This document shows, one piece after another, positions 12,577-15,682 of a stretch of DNA of 15,682 bases. The notes under the pieces were generated by a model that saw nothing but the letters and a program-made list of their open reading frames with translations, made no database searches and was not told the origin of the DNA. Origin of the DNA: an uncultured Flavobacteriaceae bacterium (GTDB lineage Bacteria > Bacteroidota > Bacteroidia > Flavobacteriales > Flavobacteriaceae); the NCBI GenBank assembly GCA_947311815.1, contig CAMZMA010000026.1, positions 1 to 15,682 of the forward strand. The letters run 5' to 3'. The translations under genes and the position numbers were made by a program. Numbering within the stretch: position 1 is the stretch's first letter; each line of letters begins with the position of its first letter.

Positions 12577-13833
12577 CTATTCATACATCAAATATTTCGC
12601 TCTTATTTTTTTAAAATCAATCAACTCTTTTTCCCATGATTTTCTAATGTCTTTTTCAGAAACTCCGTTTTTAATTTGTTGTTGTAACTTGTCTGTTCCT
12701 GATAATTTTACAAAGAATTTATTAAAAAAAGTTTTTTCTTTCGAGTGATTTTTATGTGCCGTATAAAAATCAATGAGCCATTTTAATTCGATTTTAGACA
12801 GTTTTTGGTGATTTCTTACATCGTATCCATAGCAAATTTTGTCTTTATGTTTTGGATATTTACTGCCAAAATTCGGGTGTGGTGTAAAGCTAAAAGAATG
12901 TCTTTTTAATTGATGAAAAGGACTTCCTACAATTTGAAATTGCATTTCTGTACCACGCCCAATACTTACGTTTGTTCCTTCAAACAAACACAAACTTGGG
13001 TATAAATTAATAGATTGTGCGTTGGGTAAATTAGGCGATGGTTTTATAGGTAAATCATATTCGCTTTTGTGGGTGTAATTTTTAAGCGGAATTACAGTTA
13101 AGTCGCATTTTATGTTGTTTGCCAACCATTTTTCGCCGTTTATCATGGTGCCGTATTCGCCAATGGTCATTCCATAAACAATAGGTACTTTGTGCATACC
13201 CACAAAACTTTTAAACGCTTTTTCTAATACTGGACCATCAATATAATGTCCATTTGGGTTGGGTCTGTCTAATACAATGACAGGAATATTTGCTTCGGCA
13301 CAAGCTTCCATCAAATATGCCAATGTAGAAATGTAGGTATAAAAACGAACACCTACATCTTGAATATCAAACACTACAACATCAATATTTTTTAATTGCT
13401 CAGGATGCGGTTTTCTGTTTTTTCCGTACAAAGAAGTAATTGTGAGTCCTGTTTTGGTATCAACGCCATCATGTACATGCTCGCCAGCATCTGCTTTCCC
13501 TCTAAAACCATGTTCTGGCGCAAACACTTTTACAACATTTACCTGTAAAGCTAGTAGGCTATCAACTACATGAGAAAAAGCGCTGTTTTCTGTATTTTTT
13601 CTCTTGATTTCTTTAAAAATTACAGAAGTTTGGTTCGCTACCACAGCAACACGTTTTCCTTTTAAAAGAGGCAAATACAATTCGGTACTTTCTGCCCCTG
13701 TTTTAATAATAGTTGTTTTGTGTGGTTTTGTTTTTGTGGTTTTTTGTGTGTTTTGAGCACAAGAAATCAATTGCAAATTCAGCAACAAAAACAAGAATAA
13801 ATATGTACTTTTGGATTTACTTAATTTTATCAT
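12577..13833 (-). CDS. namZ: DUF1343 lipoprotein, exo-beta-N-acetylmuramidase (NamZ, GH171 type)
   Basis: The 418-residue protein begins with a lipoprotein signal ending LISC (lipidated Cys25). After a short Thr/Lys linker it shows the DUF1343 pattern: LKGKRVAVVANQTSV (57-71), VVKVFAPEHGFRG (100-112, with E107 and H108), FDIQDVGVRFYTYISTLAYLMEA, VIVLDRPNPNGHYIDGPVLE, GMTIGEYGTMINGE, NLPNAQSINLYPSLCLFEGTNVSIGRGTE and GSPFHQLK. Bacillus subtilis NamZ of this family removes terminal N-acetylmuramic acid from peptidoglycan fragments, so a role in wall turnover or recycling at the envelope is likely. The start ATG at 13833 lies only four bases from the start codon of the divergent permease gene, so its promoter must lie inside that gene. 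Confidence 0.9.
   Translation of the reverse strand: MIKLSKSKSTYLFLFLLLNLQLISCAQNTQKTTKTKPHKTTIIKTGAESTELYLPLLKGKRVAVVANQTSVIFKEIKRKNTENSAFSHVVDSLLALQVNVVKVFAPEHGFRGKADAGEHVHDGVDTKTGLTITSLYGKNRKPHPEQLKNIDVVVFDIQDVGVRFYTYISTLAYLMEACAEANIPVIVLDRPNPNGHYIDGPVLEKAFKSFVGMHKVPIVYGMTIGEYGTMINGEKWLANNIKCDLTVIPLKNYTHKSEYDLPIKPSPNLPNAQSINLYPSLCLFEGTNVSIGRGTEMQFQIVGSPFHQLKRHSFSFTPHPNFGSKYPKHKDKICYGYDVRNHQKLSKIELKWLIDFYTAHKNHSKEKTFFNKFFVKLSGTDKLQQQIKNGVSEKDIRKSWEKELIDFKKIRAKYLMYE
13806..13813 (+). promoter_or_regulatory. Possible -7 box of the LolE-like gene, inside the namZ signal-peptide codons
   Basis: TACTTTTG matches TAnnTTTG exactly, 24 bases before the proposed TTG start at 13838, on the strand opposite to namZ. 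No -33 TTG is present at normal spacing. Confidence 0.4.
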
Positions 13834-13837
13834 TAGT

Positions 13838-15073
13838 TTGAATTACGAGTTATTTATAGCCAAACGAATTATTGCTGGCAAAGAGTATAAAAATAGTATT
13901 TCTTCTCCAATAATAAAAATTGCAGTGACAGCAATTTCTTTGGGGATGATTATTATGCTAATTGCGGTAGCTGTAGCTTCTGGTTTTCAAGAGAAAATTA
14001 GAGATAAAATGGCGGGTTTTAAAGGGCATATTCAAATTACAAATTACGATAATAACAACTCAGATGTTTCTACCGTTTCTATTGATAAAAACCAAGGATT
14101 TTACCCCGAGTTTGTCACTATTAATGGTGTTAGAAACGTGCAAATTTATGCCAACAAAGCAGGTGTTATAAGAACTCCGACCGATTTTGAAGGGATTGTT
14201 TTTAAAGGTGTTTCGTCTGATTATGATTGGTTGTATTTTGAAGAATATATTACCAAAGGGCGTTTGCCTAATTTTAATCAGCAAAGAAATAGAGAGATTT
14301 TGATGTCACAAACCATGATGAATCGCTTGCATTTTTCTTTAGGCGATACTATTTTTACGCTTTTTCAAAATACAGGAAAAAAGAAACTACCAAAAGGACG
14401 AAAACATGTTATTGTTGGCGTGTATGATACCGGTTTTTTACAATTTGATGGAAGCGTACTTATTGGCGATATTAGAGAAGTACAACGATTAAATAAATGG
14501 AAAGAAAATGAAATTGGTGGTTTTGAGGTGCTGATAGATAATTTTGATGAGATTGATGTGATTGGAAACCAAATTTACAAGAGCATTCCGCCAACCTTAA
14601 ATAGTACAACGATAAAAGAAACGTATCCTGCCGTGTTTGAGTGGATTGATTTGTTTGATAATAATGTACAATTTATCATTGCGATTATGATTTTAATTGC
14701 GGGCATTAATATGATAACCGCTTTGTTGGTACTTATTTTAGAGCGTGTACAAATGATTGGAATTTTAAAATCTTTAGGAAGCAACAATTGGGGTATCAGA
14801 AAAATATTTTTGTACAACGCATCGTATTTAATTTTAAAAGGACTTTTTTGGGGAAATCTCATCGGATTAGTACTACTTTTTATTCAACATAATTTTGGTG
14901 TTATTACGCTGAATCCAGCAACGTACTATGTAGCAAAAGTTCCTGTACACATAAGTTTTACGGCTATTTTGTTGCTTAATTTAGGGACGTTAATTCTTTG
15001 TTTTTTAATGCTGATTATTCCATCGGTAATTATTACGAAAATTTTGCCGTCTAAATCTATTCGTTTTTCATAA
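13838..15073 (+). CDS. ABC transporter permease of the FtsX/LolE (lipoprotein release) type
   Basis: The TTG at 13838 is chosen because it gives the family N-terminus (M)NYELFIAKRI, although the frame is open to 13811; no ATG is available. The 411-residue protein has the LolC/E/MacB layout: a cytoplasmic start, one membrane segment (IKIAVTAISLGMIIMLIAVAVASGF, about 25-50), a periplasmic domain of about 220 residues starting GHIQI, then three C-terminal membrane segments around FIIAIMILIAGINMITALLVLIL, SYLILKGLFWGNLIGLVLLFI and TAILLLNLGTLILCFLMLIIP, with ERVQMIGILKSLGSNNWGIRKIF between the first two as the ATPase-coupling loop. LolCDE-type systems extract lipoproteins from the inner membrane. 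The cognate ATPase is not in the window, and lone permease genes of this type are usual in this phylum. A substrate other than lipoproteins is possible. Confidence 0.86.
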   Translation: MNYELFIAKRIIAGKEYKNSISSPIIKIAVTAISLGMIIMLIAVAVASGFQEKIRDKMAGFKGHIQITNYDNNNSDVSTVSIDKNQGFYPEFVTINGVRNVQIYANKAGVIRTPTDFEGIVFKGVSSDYDWLYFEEYITKGRLPNFNQQRNREILMSQTMMNRLHFSLGDTIFTLFQNTGKKKLPKGRKHVIVGVYDTGFLQFDGSVLIGDIREVQRLNKWKENEIGGFEVLIDNFDEIDVIGNQIYKSIPPTLNSTTIKETYPAVFEWIDLFDNNVQFIIAIMILIAGINMITALLVLILERVQMIGILKSLGSNNWGIRKIFLYNASYLILKGLFWGNLIGLVLLFIQHNFGVITLNPATYYVAKVPVHISFTAILLLNLGTLILCFLMLIIPSVIITKILPSKSIRFS

Positions 15074-15148
15074 AATTAGTATTTGTTGCTAGGTTTATAT
15101 ATTTAAAGAGAAGGTAATTAATCAAGATTTAATACGTTAGGGCAATAA

Positions 15149-15565
15149 TTATTTTAGTCCAATTTTATACATGCTGTGGCAAGCAACACAATTTCCTAAC
15201 AAAGAATTTAGTTGTTTTTGTGTATGATTTACATTAAAATTTTCAGAAGCATCTTTGGCTATTTTATCAAATAAATCATGTGTAGAAAATCCTAGTTTTT
15301 TAAAACCTATTGGTAGTGATTTCATCATTCCTTTAGGCGCGTGTTCAATTACCGAACCTCCAGACTTTTTACCTGAAGTAATTATAATTGAAGGGTTTTT
15401 ATTTAAAATACCTTCTTGAATTCCTCTAACGCTCTCTAAAAAAACTCTCATTTCTGCTAAAGCAAAATCTTTATTATCAACCGATAATAAAATTTCTGAT
15501 CTCGTGTCGTTTGTTTTTATAATTTCTCCTTTGAATACAAAAAAATAGACTAATCCTATATTTCC
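15149..15565 (-). pseudogene. Cytochrome c'-like protein (CVACH near C-terminus), reading frame lacking a start codon
   Basis: Coding sequence is open from a stop at 15566-15568 down to the TAA at 15149-15151, about 138 codons. The C-terminus carries a heme c site, Cys-Val-Ala-Cys-His, followed by SMYKIGLK, in the position typical of the four-helix cytochrome c' group. Upstream, TRSEILLSVDNKDFALAEMRVFLESVRGIQEGI fits the family's first helices, so the Met at 15451 is internal, not the start. The frame opens with GNIGLVYFFVFKGEI, which looks like the last part of a signal or membrane anchor. No ATG, GTG or TTG lies in frame in 15452-15565, and there is no CAT trinucleotide at all on the + strand from 15452 to the window end, so no ATG on the minus strand. 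The gene is therefore 5'-disrupted, frameshifted, or misassembled; homologues would be periplasmic electron carriers. Confidence 0.6.
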
Positions 15566-15584
15566 TTAACTCCGCAAGTCTAAA

Positions 15585-15630
15585 GTCAGAAGAAACAGAA
15601 AGTCCTGTAAAAATAACACCTACAAGACTT
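15585..15630 (-). terminator. Possible leftward terminator of a gene beyond the right edge
   Basis: On the minus strand AAGTCTTGTA (15630-15621) pairs with TACAGGACTT (15609-15600), ten pairs with one G-U, around an 11-base loop, followed by the T-rich TTCTGTTTCTTC. On the + strand the same stem has a C-A mismatch, so the leftward RNA is the better fit. It lies about 35 bases upstream of the opening of the cytochrome frame. Confidence 0.4.
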
Positions 15631-15682
15631 TTCTATTTCAATTATTTTCACCAATTTAGGTGAAAAACTCTAGCAGGTGAAA

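Noticed and set aside
14575..14862. Minus-strand open frame of 95 codons
   Set aside because: It is antisense to the membrane segments of the LolE-like permease and its hydrophobic pattern follows from that.

Overview
The window looks like chromosomal DNA of a marine-type member of the Bacteroidota, most likely Flavobacteriaceae. The evidence is strong A/T bias, near absence of Shine-Dalgarno sites, several TAnnTTTG boxes (the Bacteroidota -7 element) just ahead of genes, and typical flavobacterial families: DUF4266/DUF3570, DUF2461, DUF1343/NamZ, C-terminal-heme cytochrome, and thrombospondin-type-3 calcium-binding repeats. Genus cannot be settled from this sequence. No tRNA, rRNA, CRISPR array, prophage or insertion sequence was seen.

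Layout. 1-407 holds the 3' end of a secreted Asp/Gly-rich calcium-binding repeat protein on the + strand, preceded by a diverged copy of the same repeat pointing the other way. 408-708 holds that gene's terminator and then a strongly structured candidate leader RNA. 709-3883 is a compact four-gene operon: exported thioredoxin, exported ApbE flavin transferase, a tiny DUF4266 lipoprotein with a GGGCGCN tail, and a DUF3570 outer-membrane barrel. It is closed by a clear intrinsic terminator. 4001-5623 is a second tight run (DUF2461, YceI, 4HBT thioesterase). 5661-7798 is a third (DEAD-box helicase, a nucleoside 2-deoxyribosyltransferase-like protein, a TRIC/UPF0126 membrane protein). Then come a MaoC-like hydratase and a secreted two-LysM protein. 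A tandem 22-bp repeat overlaps the stop codon of leftward argS. argS is divergent from a YkgJ-type Cys-cluster protein, which is followed by a second exported thioredoxin with a helical C-terminal extension. NamZ (leftward) and a LolE/FtsX-type permease (rightward) diverge with only 4 bp between start codons. The right edge carries a cytochrome c'-like gene, leftward, whose reading frame has no start codon.

How the genes fit together. Most of the content is envelope biology: periplasmic thiol chemistry (two thioredoxins), periplasmic flavinylation (ApbE), lipoprotein trafficking (LolE-like) and peptidoglycan handling (LysM, NamZ). The best candidate for an under-described system is 555-3883. 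It combines a structured leader with thioredoxin-ApbE-DUF4266-DUF3570, in which ApbE has no obvious classical FMN-binding-domain substrate. The DUF3570 barrel carries two SGAS motifs resembling the Ser/Thr-Gly-Ala-Ser/Thr acceptor sites of ApbE, and the DUF4266 lipoprotein carries an SGAN/CGC tail. My working inference is a periplasm/outer-membrane redox system with an unrecognised flavin acceptor.
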